A stretch of DNA of 64,000 bases. Origin: Streptomyces hoynatensis. GTDB lineage: Bacteria; Actinomycetota; Actinomycetes; Streptomycetales; Streptomycetaceae. Positions 43,087 to 51,128 of this stretch are shown one piece after another (the first letter of the stretch is position 1; the number at the start of each line of letters is the position of its first letter). The notes under the pieces are model-generated. The model saw only the letters and a program-made list of their open reading frames with translations, made no database searches and was not told the DNA's origin. The stretch spans positions 248,001 through 312,000 of the forward strand of contig NZ_RBAL01000008.1 in the NCBI RefSeq assembly GCF_003626535.1, read 5' to 3'. The position numbers and the translations under genes are program-made.

Positions 43087-44712
43087 CTAACGCTCCTCCG
43101 CCTTTTCGGCGAGGCTGGCGCCGCGGCGGAAGGCGGCCATCAGGCCGCGGTCGAGCTGGACGGGGGGCTCGTCGGCGAAGTCCGCGACGCTCGGCCCGGA
43201 TTCGCGCCGCCGGGGCACCAGGTGCCGGCTGCGCCGCCGCCGGGGCAGCGGCGGCTTGGCCTCGGCGCCCGGCCCGGGCTGCGCGCCCGGCTGCCGCTCC
43301 TGGGCCGCGGGGGCCTGTGGCGCGGCGCCCAGCGGGGCGGCGGGCGGGGTGGCGGGGGGGGTGGCGGGGGGCTGCCCGGCGGAGGGGGGCGGCGGCGGGG
43401 CGAGGGCGTCGACGACGGCGCGGGTGGCCGGCGCCTCAGGCGGCGCCAGCTCGGCGGCCGGGCCGATCGCACGTCCCGGCACGAAGTACGCCGCGGAGTA
43501 CCCCTCGGCCTCGTCGCCGAGCAGCTCGCGCGGCAGCACGAGCACGGCCTGCACGCCGCCGTAGATGTTGCTCTGCAACTGGACCTGGATGTCGTGCCGC
43601 TTGGCGAGGGTGGACACCACGAAGAGCCCCACCCGGCCGTCCTCGAGCAGCTGGGCGACGTCCATCCGCTCGGCGCCGGACAGGATCGCGTTCATTCGCC
43701 GCTGCTCCGCCGCCGTCATGCCGAGGCCCCGGTCCTCCACCTCGATGGCCAGGCCCGCGGTCACCCGCTGCACCCGCAGCAGCACCTGCGTCTGCGGGGC
43801 GGAGAACTCGGTGGCGTTCTCCACGAGTTCGGCGAGCAGGTGCACCACGTCGGCGACCGCGTGGCCGCGCAGGGTGCCCTCGATGGGCGGCACCAGCCTG
43901 ACCCTCCGGTAGTGCTCCACCTCCGCGATGCAGGAGCGCAGCACCTCCGTCATGCCCACCGGGCGGCTCCACTGGCGGCGGGAGACGGCCCCGCCGAGCA
44001 CCGCCAGGTTCTCCGCGTGCCGCCTGATCCTGGTGGCCAGGTGGTCGAGGTGGAAGAGCCCCTTCAGCAGCTCGGGGTCCTCCACGTCGTTCTCCAGCTC
44101 GTCCAGGTACTCCAGCTGCCGGTGGACGAAGGACTGGAGGCGCCGGGCGAGGTTGACGAACACCTCGACGCGCTCGTCGGTGCCGCCCGCCGCGCCGGCC
44201 AGGGTGGCGGCCCTGGCCACCGCGGACTCCGCGGCGTAGCCCGCGCTCTCGATCTCGTGCCTGAGCTGCTCGTAGGGCAGCTCCCCCGGCTCGCCGGGCT
44301 CGGCCGAGGCCGGCTCGGCGGGGGGCCTGATCCGCTCGCCGCGCTCCACCTTCCGCAGCAGCGCCTGGAGTTCGACCCTGACCCGGGTGGCGTGGCGGCG
44401 CAGGGCGGCGAGCCTGGTGGCCTGCTCCGCGGCCTCGGCGACGGCGGCGGCAGCCGCCCTGGCCAGCACGAAGCCGGCCAGCACGGCGCCGCCGAGCGGC
44501 ACCCCCCACCGGGCCGCGAGGCCACCGGGGTCCTGCTGCGGGGCGGTGAGCCCGTAGGCGACGACGACGACGGCGATCGCGGTGACCAGGGCGGCGGGGA
44601 GCACGGCCAGGCGCAGCAGCCTGCTCCTGGCGCCGGGCTCACCTTCGCCCGGCAGCAGGAGCGCCAGGCTGAGGCGGGCGGGACGCGCCCTGTGGCTTTG
44701 CTGTTCTGGCAT
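43087..44712 (-). CDS. Orphan sensor histidine kinase-like protein (CvnA-like)
   Basis: 541 residues. Two membrane segments are near 33-53 and 70-90, then a helical dimerisation region (HLDHLATRIRRHAENLAVLGG) without a standard phospho-His box. The ATPase domain has ELVENATEFS (N box), VEDRGLGM (G1) and GRVGLFVV (G2). The C-terminal 150 residues are Pro/Ala-rich and disordered, ending in a conserved-looking RGLMAAFRRGASLAE. The layout resembles the ATPase component of Streptomyces conservons, but the roadblock, small GTPase and DUF742 partners are absent, and so is a response regulator. Confidence 0.85.
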   Translation of the reverse strand: MPEQQSHRARPARLSLALLLPGEGEPGARSRLLRLAVLPAALVTAIAVVVVAYGLTAPQQDPGGLAARWGVPLGGAVLAGFVLARAAAAAVAEAAEQATRLAALRRHATRVRVELQALLRKVERGERIRPPAEPASAEPGEPGELPYEQLRHEIESAGYAAESAVARAATLAGAAGGTDERVEVFVNLARRLQSFVHRQLEYLDELENDVEDPELLKGLFHLDHLATRIRRHAENLAVLGGAVSRRQWSRPVGMTEVLRSCIAEVEHYRRVRLVPPIEGTLRGHAVADVVHLLAELVENATEFSAPQTQVLLRVQRVTAGLAIEVEDRGLGMTAAEQRRMNAILSGAERMDVAQLLEDGRVGLFVVSTLAKRHDIQVQLQSNIYGGVQAVLVLPRELLGDEAEGYSAAYFVPGRAIGPAAELAPPEAPATRAVVDALAPPPPPSAGQPPATPPATPPAAPLGAAPQAPAAQERQPGAQPGPGAEAKPPLPRRRRSRHLVPRRRESGPSVADFADEPPVQLDRGLMAAFRRGASLAEKAEER

Positions 44713-44856
44713 CGGAGTCCTTCTCGGCGTGGTCAGGGTGTGCCGAGGTAACGCTATGACTCAACACCACTGCGGAGAGCCACAGTTCCGCCAATCGCCA
44801 CCCTTCGCCACCTTCCATGGGGTGAAATCCCTCCCGGGCCTTTGACCTGGGCCGGG

Positions 44857-45546
44857 TCAGGAGAGACCCGAGACGCGCACGGTGATGTTGAGGCGCCCGG
44901 CGAGCCCGAGCCAGCCCGGCGCGCTGCCGGGACGGGTGCGCGGAACGCCGTGGTAGGCCGACCTGGCGGGGCCGCCGAAGACGAAGGCGTCGCCGCTGCG
45001 CAGTTCGACGTCCCGCCAGGGCCCGGACCGCCCGGCCGCGTTGCCGAAGCGGAAGACGCAGCCGTCGCCGAGGCTGAACGAGACCACGGGCGCGGCCGAG
45101 CGCTCGTCGGCGTCCCGGTGCATGCCCATCCGGGCGCCCGGGCCGTAGAAGTTGACCAGCGCTATGTCGTAGTCCGCGCCGTAGTCCGCGCCGTACTCCG
45201 CGCCGCCCTCCCCGCCGGCTTCCGCTTCCGCGGGGATCTCCGCGGCGGCGAGAGCCTCCCCGGCCCAGCGCCCCAGCCAGCGCGGGAAGGGCTTCACGGG
45301 CGCCCCGTCCCCGTCGACCACGGTCCGCGCGTAGCCGTAGGGATACCAGTGCCAGCCCAGGCAGACCTGCCGCACCGACATCTCGCCCGTCCTGGTGCGC
45401 ACCGTCCGCAGCCCCGCGGGCGGCCTGGCCCACTCCCGGCAGGCCGCCAGCAGCTCCCGCTGCCGTGCCGGCGTCAGCCAGTCCGGCAGGTGCACGGCCC
45501 CGGGGGCGATCTCGGCCCGCTCGCGGGCAAACAGTTCCTCGCTCAC
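44857..45546 (-). CDS. alkB: AlkB-like 2-oxoglutarate/Fe(II) dioxygenase
   Basis: 229 residues. Iron ligands are HRDAD (HxD) and the His in YHGVPR; GRLNITVR is the 2-oxoglutarate-binding RxNxTxR-like end. LGWHWYPYGYAR and NFYGPGARMGMHRD are AlkB signatures. AlkB repairs 1-methyladenine and 3-methylcytosine by oxidative demethylation. An insertion rich in Glu/Gly/Tyr/Asp (about residues 108-128) contains YGAD repeats encoded by a 12-bp tandem array. The start is GTG at 45546, just after GGGGGA. No other repair gene is adjacent. Confidence 0.91.
   Translation of the reverse strand: MSEELFARERAEIAPGAVHLPDWLTPARQRELLAACREWARPPAGLRTVRTRTGEMSVRQVCLGWHWYPYGYARTVVDGDGAPVKPFPRWLGRWAGEALAAAEIPAEAEAGGEGGAEYGADYGADYDIALVNFYGPGARMGMHRDADERSAAPVVSFSLGDGCVFRFGNAAGRSGPWRDVELRSGDAFVFGGPARSAYHGVPRTRPGSAPGWLGLAGRLNITVRVSGLS
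45170..45205. repeat. Three tandem 12-bp repeats inside alkB
   Basis: TAGTCCGCGCCG occurs twice, followed by TACTCCGCGCCG. On the minus strand it encodes Gly-Ala-Asp/Glu-Tyr units in a surface insertion. Copy changes would keep the frame. Confidence 0.85.
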
Positions 45547-45609
45547 TCCCCCATCATGCCCGCCTCACTCGAACGGGCGTCCGATCCGGGGTGCGGGCGC
45601 GCCGGGCTG

Positions 45610-46260
45610 CTAAGCCGCCAGGCGCTTGGCGATCCGCTGCCTGTCCCGCTCCGGCAGCGCGTCGGCGGCCAGCAGCCGGGGCAGCAGCTCCGGCTCCCGC
45701 GTCATCGCGCGGAAGGCGAGCGCCACGGTCACCTCGTGGTCCGGCCGGTACACGATGTCGACCGGGTCCGCCGCGCGGATTGTGCCCGTGGCGATCACCC
45801 GCAGGTACGCCCCGGGCTGCGCGGCCGCCGTGAACCGCTTGATCCAGTCCTCGCGGCCCATCCAGCCCTGGAAGGTCGAGCAGGGGATGCGCGGGCGGGA
45901 GACCTCAAGGATCACGTCGGGGCCGACGCGCCAGCGCTCGCCGATGAGGGCGCCGTTCACGTCCACCCCCTCGGTGGTGAGGTTCTCGCCGAAGACGCCG
46001 TTGGCCAGCGGTCTGCCCAACTCGGCCTGCCAGGCGTCGAGATCCTCGCGGGCGTAGGCGTAGACGGCCTGGTCGGCGCCGCCGTGGTGCTTCACGTCGT
46101 GGGCCCGGTCGCCGGCGAGCCCGACCTCGCCCGTGCCCTCGGAGCCGGGGACGGCGACGGCCACCGGGCCCGCGGCGGGCCGCTTGTCGATGCCGGTGGT
46201 CCCGGCCTCCCGCCAGGGGTTGGGGCGGGGCGTGCCGATGTTGACGGAGAGCAGCTTCAT
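45610..46260 (-). CDS. MOSC-domain protein (YiiM-like)
   Basis: 216 residues. MKLLSVNIGTPR begins like YiiM; DVKHHGGADQAVYAYAREDL, FGENLTTEGVDVN and the cysteine in RIPCSTFQGWMG are MOSC signatures. MOSC proteins carry sulfur or reduce N-hydroxylated compounds with molybdenum cofactor; YiiM reduces N-hydroxylated purines. A longer frame upstream (to 46383) is not family-like, so ATG 46260 is used. It lies 63 bases before alkB on the same strand; the two might be co-transcribed as a nucleobase-damage pair, but that is inference. Confidence 0.9.
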   Translation of the reverse strand: MKLLSVNIGTPRPNPWREAGTTGIDKRPAAGPVAVAVPGSEGTGEVGLAGDRAHDVKHHGGADQAVYAYAREDLDAWQAELGRPLANGVFGENLTTEGVDVNGALIGERWRVGPDVILEVSRPRIPCSTFQGWMGREDWIKRFTAAAQPGAYLRVIATGTIRAADPVDIVYRPDHEVTVALAFRAMTREPELLPRLLAADALPERDRQRIAKRLAA

Positions 46261-46388
46261 GGGGCGACGGTACGGCCCGCCGCCGCGGCGGGTCGACACA
46301 TTTCCCGGCGCCGCCCTCCCGGCGCCCGCGGCGGCCTCCGCGCCGGCCCGCGGGCAACCGGGGGCCGTTGTCAGGCGTCTCACCTCGC

Positions 46389-47141
46389 ATGACAGGCAAC
46401 GGGCGCATCACGCCGTGGAGCCGGCGGCTGGGCCGGACCGTCGCGGGGGCCGCCGCCCTGGCCGCGCTGGGGGCGGTGGCGGGCTGCGGGGAGGACTCGC
46501 CGCCCGAGGTGCCGGAGGGCGGGCCCGCGGTGGAGCCGTGCGTGACCGCCTCCGGGGAGCTCGTCGCCGACCTGGACGCCGACGGCCTGGCCGACCGGGT
46601 CCTGGATCCCTCGGGCGCCGGGACGGGGCTGCGCATCCGCTTCGGCGCGGAGTCGGGCGAGGGCCCGGAGGCCGGGGCCGGGCGGCTCGTCGGCGGTTCC
46701 GGCGAGGACGAGACCATGGCGGCCGTGGCGGACTTCGACGGCGACGGCTGGTTCGACCTGGTGGCGGTCGCGACCGGCGAGTGGCAGGGCGACGACCCGA
46801 TCGAGCCGCGGGTGGCCGAGCTGAGGTTCGGGCCCTTTTCCCGGGAGGGCCGCGGGCAGCGTTCCCGGGAGCTGGACCTCGGCGAGACCCGGGGCATCGC
46901 CGTCGCCGACTACAACCACGACCGCTACCCGGACCTGGCCGCCTTCGTCTACGCGGGCGACGGCGTCTACGAGACCGAGGCGCGTCTTGGGGAAGCGGAG
47001 GACGGGCTCGGGGAGCTGACCGGCGAGATCCTCCAGGAGTACACCGTCATGGCCGAGCAGACCGGCGACCCCACGCCGCGCAACATGCCCGAGCCCGGCC
47101 TGCCCTCCTTCCTTCCGGCCTGCGAGGAGTCGGGCGGCTGA
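46389..47141 (+). CDS. FG-GAP/VCBS-repeat lipoprotein
   Basis: 250 residues. The N-terminus has a signal with SRRLGR and lipobox AVAGC (Cys about residue 33). The mature chain has three calcium-type DxDxDG loops: DLDADGLADRV, DFDGDGWFDLV and DYNHDRYPDLA, as in FG-GAP beta-propeller repeats, but only about three blades, so it is short for a closed propeller. Exported and membrane-anchored; the partner is unknown. It has two further cysteines, near the mature N-terminus (PCVTAS) and at the end (PACEES), which may form a disulfide. Confidence 0.8.
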   Translation: MTGNGRITPWSRRLGRTVAGAAALAALGAVAGCGEDSPPEVPEGGPAVEPCVTASGELVADLDADGLADRVLDPSGAGTGLRIRFGAESGEGPEAGAGRLVGGSGEDETMAAVADFDGDGWFDLVAVATGEWQGDDPIEPRVAELRFGPFSREGRGQRSRELDLGETRGIAVADYNHDRYPDLAAFVYAGDGVYETEARLGEAEDGLGELTGEILQEYTVMAEQTGDPTPRNMPEPGLPSFLPACEESGG

Positions 47142-47172
47142 CCCGGGCGGGGCGGGCGCGGCGGCAGGAGCG

Positions 47173-47205
47173 CGCGGGCCGCCACCGGGTGGGGGGCGGC
47201 CCGCG
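47173..47205. terminator. Bidirectional terminator hairpin
   Basis: CGCGGGCCGCC/GGCGGCCCGCG, a perfect 11-bp stem with an 11-base loop, lies between the convergent lipoprotein and antiporter genes. Confidence 0.75.
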
Positions 47206-47211
47206 GCCGGC

Positions 47212-48576
47212 TCAGGGCAGCGGGGTCGGGTCGCGCCTCTCCTGCTCGTCCGCCTCCGCGGCGGGCTCCGCCGCCTCCCGGGCGCGCCCCGGCGGGCCCG
47301 CGGGGCCCGATCGGCGGGCCCCGGCCTCAACCGCCGGGTCCCCCACCGCCTTTCCTGCCGGGTCGCGGCGGTCGAGCCACTCCAGGACGGGCGAGGTCAT
47401 CACCGTGGTCACCAGCGCGACCAGGACGAGGGCGGCGAACATCGTGCGGTTGACGATGCCGGCGTCCAGGCCGATGTTCAGCGCGATGAGCTGCATCAGG
47501 CCGCGGGCGTTCATCAGGGTGCCCACCCGGACGGCGACCGCGGGCGGCTCGCCGCGCCACCTGGCCGCGGCCCAGCAGCCGCCGAACTTCCCGCCCACCG
47601 CGACCAGGACCGCGCCCGCCCCGAACAGCAGCACCGTGGGCTCCGAGAAGACGTTGAACTCGGTGCGCAGGCCGGAGTAGGTGAAGAACATCGGCAGGAA
47701 GACCACCCGCGTCATCGAGTGGACGGTGTGGACGACCCGGTCGGCGGCGGCGTTCTGCGGCATGGAAAGGCCGACGCAGAAGGCGCCGAACACCGAGTAC
47801 AGCTGGATCTCGTCGGTGAACCAGGCGGCGCAGAACAGCACGGCGACGGTGACCAGCACCCGGGTGTCCTCGCTGATGCCGGGGCGGTCCAGGACCCAGG
47901 CGAGGAAGTGCCTGACCACGAAGAACAGGGCGAGGGCGAACAGCAGGGTGCCGCCGACGGCGATCAGCACGTGCCGCGCCTCGCCCGAGGCCACGCTCAC
48001 CACCCCGGCCAGCATCAGCCAGGCGGCGGCGTCGTCGCTTGCGCCCGAGGCCAGCGAGAGGGAGCCGTACCTGGTTCCCGACAGGCCGCGTTCGGTGATG
48101 ATCCTGGCGAGCATCGGGAAGGCGGTGACGGCCAGGGCGACGCCGACGAAGGCGGCGGTCACCCAGGCGGAGACCCCGTCCACGAAGATGTCGACGTGCC
48201 CGTGCGCGGCCATGGCCAGCCCGACGCCGCCGGCGATCGGCACGAGCATGCCGGCGACGGAGATGGCCATCGCCGAGCCGACCATGCTGCTGCTCGCGCG
48301 GGAGCGGAACTCGTAGCCCACGTGGAGCATGAGGGCCACCAGGCCGATCTGCCCGCCGATGTAGATGACGGGGACGAGTTCGGAGGGGAAGATCGCGTCG
48401 GAGACGTCCGGCGCGACCGTGCCGAGCAGGGAGGGGCCGAGCAGCACGCCGGCGATCATCTCGCCGACGACGTAGGGCTGTCCGAGCCGGGCGAAGGCCA
48501 TGCTGACCAGGCGGCAGACCACCAGGATCACCACGGCGGCGGCGAAGAAGCGGGGGGCGAGTTCGTCGGGAGTCAA
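47212..48576 (-). CDS. Cation/proton antiporter, CPA2 (NapA/KefB-like)
   Basis: 454 residues with about 12-13 membrane segments and a charged Arg/Glu tail of 60. GQPYVVGEMIAGVLLGPSLLG is the typical first-helix motif, and GASDDAAAWLMLA holds the Asp-Asp pair that binds ions in CPA2 antiporters. LMNARGLMQLIALNIGL is also conserved. The start is TTG at 48576 with AAGGAG 8 bases upstream, overlapping the P450 stop by four bases. As last gene of an oxidative operon it might give ion homeostasis or export linked to the product; no C-terminal TrkA domain is present. Confidence 0.9.
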   Translation of the reverse strand: MTPDELAPRFFAAAVVILVVCRLVSMAFARLGQPYVVGEMIAGVLLGPSLLGTVAPDVSDAIFPSELVPVIYIGGQIGLVALMLHVGYEFRSRASSSMVGSAMAISVAGMLVPIAGGVGLAMAAHGHVDIFVDGVSAWVTAAFVGVALAVTAFPMLARIITERGLSGTRYGSLSLASGASDDAAAWLMLAGVVSVASGEARHVLIAVGGTLLFALALFFVVRHFLAWVLDRPGISEDTRVLVTVAVLFCAAWFTDEIQLYSVFGAFCVGLSMPQNAAADRVVHTVHSMTRVVFLPMFFTYSGLRTEFNVFSEPTVLLFGAGAVLVAVGGKFGGCWAAARWRGEPPAVAVRVGTLMNARGLMQLIALNIGLDAGIVNRTMFAALVLVALVTTVMTSPVLEWLDRRDPAGKAVGDPAVEAGARRSGPAGPPGRAREAAEPAAEADEQERRDPTPLP

Positions 48577-50033
48577 CGGGCCTGCTCCTTTGCGAGGGCA
48601 TCCGCGTCGCCGCCGGGACCGTGCGGGCCGCGTGATGCGTCGAAGTAGCGTTGGCACAGCTGCCGGCGCCTGGCGTCCCTGACCATGTAGGTGCCGAGCA
48701 CCAGCTGGGTGACGCTGCGGGGCACGCCCGCCCACCGGTCCCCCAGCCGCATCAGGGCCAGCCGCGCGGTCCTGCGCCAGGGGCCGAAGGCGGGGCCGCC
48801 CTCGCGGGCCACCAGGAGGCAGGGGCCGCGGCTGGGCAGGGACCTGCTGTGGCTCGCCGAGGAGTAGGGGCGGTAGCGCAGCAGGATCTCGCGGGCGGCG
48901 ACGCGCATGGTGAGGGTCGCGAAACCGCGGGCCGGGCAGGGCCGGTTGGCGGTGACGCCGAAGGGGATGAAGTGGGTGGGCTTGTCCTCGGGCCGCCGCC
49001 AGCGCTCCGGGTCGAAGCGGTCGTCGGTGGCCGGGTCCGCCCCCTGGTAGCCGGGGTAGTTGAACAGCAGGACGGTCCCGGCGGGCACGGGTTCGCGGTC
49101 CCCGCGCGGGATCTCCGCCGAGGTGATCCGGTGGGCGACGCCGAACAGCGGGTAGAGCCTGAGGGTTTCGTTGACGACGTGGTCCAGGTACTCCTCGTCG
49201 CCCGGGTCGGCGAGCAGCCGCTCGCGCACCTCGGGGTGGGTGGCGATGGCGAGCAGCAGGTGGGCCATGCCCTCCGACATCTGCACGACGGCCGTGTTGA
49301 AGAAGGTGCCCTGCAGGTAGTACGCCTGCTCCTCGCGGGTGAGCGTGGTGGGCAGCGGCACGGGGAGCCCGCCCGCGTCCAGCCGTTCCCGCAGGTAGCG
49401 GGTGAGCCGGGCGCGGCGGTCCATGTGCCGCAGGCTGGTGCACTTCAGGGCGCTGACCACGTCGTCGGCGTTGCCCACGATGAGGTCCCTGACGTGCCGG
49501 GGGCAGGGCTCGCGGAAGACCAGCTCGTAGTAGACCTCGGCCCACACCGGCATGGTCAGGTCGCGCAGCCTGACCCGCCGCACCCCCGCGCGGCCCGGGC
49601 GCGGGGCGCCCGCCGCGCCGGGCGGCTCGTCGAGTTCGGCGAGCACGCGCCGGGTGCACCTGGCGACGAGCTCGGCCCACTGGGCGCGGTCGAGGCCGGC
49701 GAGGATGCGCCGGGTGGTGCGGGCGACGTCGTCGTAGCGAGGACCCGGCTCCAGGTGCTCCTGGTGCACCTCGGGCCCGGGCGAGAGCCAGTACCAGAAC
49801 AGGTCGGACAGGGCCGCCCCGCGGCTGCGGCCGTTGGCCGCGGGATGCCCGTACACCTGCTTGAACTCCGCGGCGGGGACGCGGCGTCCCGGGACCGGCA
49901 GGCCCTCCTCCCCGCCCACCCAGGCGAAGATCCGCACGCGGAGCGCGACCACCGCGGGCGGCAGCCAGTAGGGCAGGGTGGCGAGGAGGAGCAGGGCGAG
50001 CGTCGCGCCGGCCGCCCACTGCGGCCCGCTCAC
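48573..50033 (-). CDS. Atypical membrane-anchored cytochrome P450
   Basis: 486 residues. An N-terminal membrane helix (residues about 8-35), rare in bacterial P450s, is followed by the fold. ExxR is in NETLRLYP. The heme loop is FIPFGVTANRPCPARGFA with the Cys ligand. The I-helix reads FFNTAVVQMSEG where AGxDTT is usual, so the acid of the proton-relay pair is replaced by Asn. Altered I-helices occur in P450s that do not activate O2 normally (isomerases, dehydratases, peroxygenases). GTG 50033 overlaps the hydroxyacid oxidase stop. No ferredoxin is adjacent. The substrate is unknown. Confidence 0.85.
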   Translation of the reverse strand: MSGPQWAAGATLALLLLATLPYWLPPAVVALRVRIFAWVGGEEGLPVPGRRVPAAEFKQVYGHPAANGRSRGAALSDLFWYWLSPGPEVHQEHLEPGPRYDDVARTTRRILAGLDRAQWAELVARCTRRVLAELDEPPGAAGAPRPGRAGVRRVRLRDLTMPVWAEVYYELVFREPCPRHVRDLIVGNADDVVSALKCTSLRHMDRRARLTRYLRERLDAGGLPVPLPTTLTREEQAYYLQGTFFNTAVVQMSEGMAHLLLAIATHPEVRERLLADPGDEEYLDHVVNETLRLYPLFGVAHRITSAEIPRGDREPVPAGTVLLFNYPGYQGADPATDDRFDPERWRRPEDKPTHFIPFGVTANRPCPARGFATLTMRVAAREILLRYRPYSSASHSRSLPSRGPCLLVAREGGPAFGPWRRTARLALMRLGDRWAGVPRSVTQLVLGTYMVRDARRRQLCQRYFDASRGPHGPGGDADALAKEQAR

Positions 50034-51121
50034 CGCTCGGCCCCGGGAGGGACGGCGCCCGCGGCGGGGGCCGGGCGGACGTGGCCCGGGGTGAGTCCCG
50101 GCAGGCCGCCCACGCCCAGCAGGGTGAGGGTGTGGTCGAGCTCCTCCCTGAGCAGTTCGAGGACCTGCCCGACGCCCCGCTCGCCGTCCACGGCCAGGCC
50201 CCACAGCACCGGCCGGCCCACGCCCACGGCGGCGGCGCCGAGCGCGAGGGCCTTGGCGACGTCCGTGCCGCGCCGCACGCCGCCGTCCAGGATCACCGGG
50301 ATGCGGCCCTCGACCGCCGCCACGATCTCGGGCAGCAGCTCGACGGTGGCCGGGACGCCGTCCAGCTGGCGCCCGCCGTGGTTGGAGAGCAGCAGCCCGT
50401 CCACGCCGTGCCGCAGGGCGATTCCGGCGTCCTCGGGGTGCAGGACGCCCTTGAGCACGAGCGGGAGCGAGGTGGTGCGGCGCAGCCAGTCCACGTGCCA
50501 CCAGGTGATCTCCGGGGACATGACAATCGGGAGGACGCGGCCCGTCCTGGGGTCCCTGAGGTTCTCGCAGCACAGCCCGTCCGGCAGATCCGTGAAGCCG
50601 TTGCGCCGGTCGCGTTCGTGCGCCCCCCGCGCGGGCGAGTCGACGGTGACGACCAGGGCCTCGCAGCCGGCCTCCTCGGCCCGGCGGACCAGGATCTCGG
50701 TGAACTCCAGGTCGGGCTGGATGTACAGCTGGAACCACAGCGGCGCCCCGTCGGGCGCCCCGGTCCTGGCGGCGGCGGCGATGTCGCCGACCGACGTGGT
50801 GGCCGCCATGCTGGCGATCATGATGGCGCCCGCGGCGGCGGCCGCCCTGGCGGTGGCCAACTCGCCCTCGGGGTGGGCGAGTTTGTGGAACGCGGTGGGC
50901 GAGATGAGGATCGGCAGGGCGGCCCGGCTGCCCAGGAGGGTGACCGCCAGATCCTGCTTCCCGCCGCCGCGGAGCACCCGGGGCAGCAGCCTGAGCCGGG
51001 CGAACGCCTCCTCGTTCGCCCGCAGGGTGAGCTCGTCGCCCGCGCCGCCGGCGAAGTAGTCGGCGTGGGCCGGGTCGAGCACGGCGCGCGCCGCGGCCTC
51101 GAACTCCCTGAGGTTCAGCAT
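50030..51121 (-). CDS. FMN-dependent 2-hydroxyacid oxidase (4-hydroxymandelate oxidase-like)
   Basis: 363 residues. Complete alpha-hydroxyacid oxidase barrel: ISPTAFHKLAHPEGE, WFQLYIQPD, VVTVDSPARG, LVLKGVLHPEDA (FMN Lys), LLLSNHGGRQLDG (catalytic His and Arg) and ILDGGVRRGTDVAKALALGA. It oxidises a 2-hydroxy acid to a 2-keto acid. Relatives act on lactate, glycolate or 4-hydroxymandelate; the HKLAHPEGE loop is common in the hydroxymandelate type. It begins 7 bases after the flavin monooxygenase stop and overlaps the P450 by GTGA, so the three are one unit. Confidence 0.91.
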   Translation of the reverse strand: MLNLREFEAAARAVLDPAHADYFAGGAGDELTLRANEEAFARLRLLPRVLRGGGKQDLAVTLLGSRAALPILISPTAFHKLAHPEGELATARAAAAAGAIMIASMAATTSVGDIAAAARTGAPDGAPLWFQLYIQPDLEFTEILVRRAEEAGCEALVVTVDSPARGAHERDRRNGFTDLPDGLCCENLRDPRTGRVLPIVMSPEITWWHVDWLRRTTSLPLVLKGVLHPEDAGIALRHGVDGLLLSNHGGRQLDGVPATVELLPEIVAAVEGRIPVILDGGVRRGTDVAKALALGAAAVGVGRPVLWGLAVDGERGVGQVLELLREELDHTLTLLGVGGLPGLTPGHVRPAPAAGAVPPGAER

Positions 51122-51128
51122 GGCCGCC

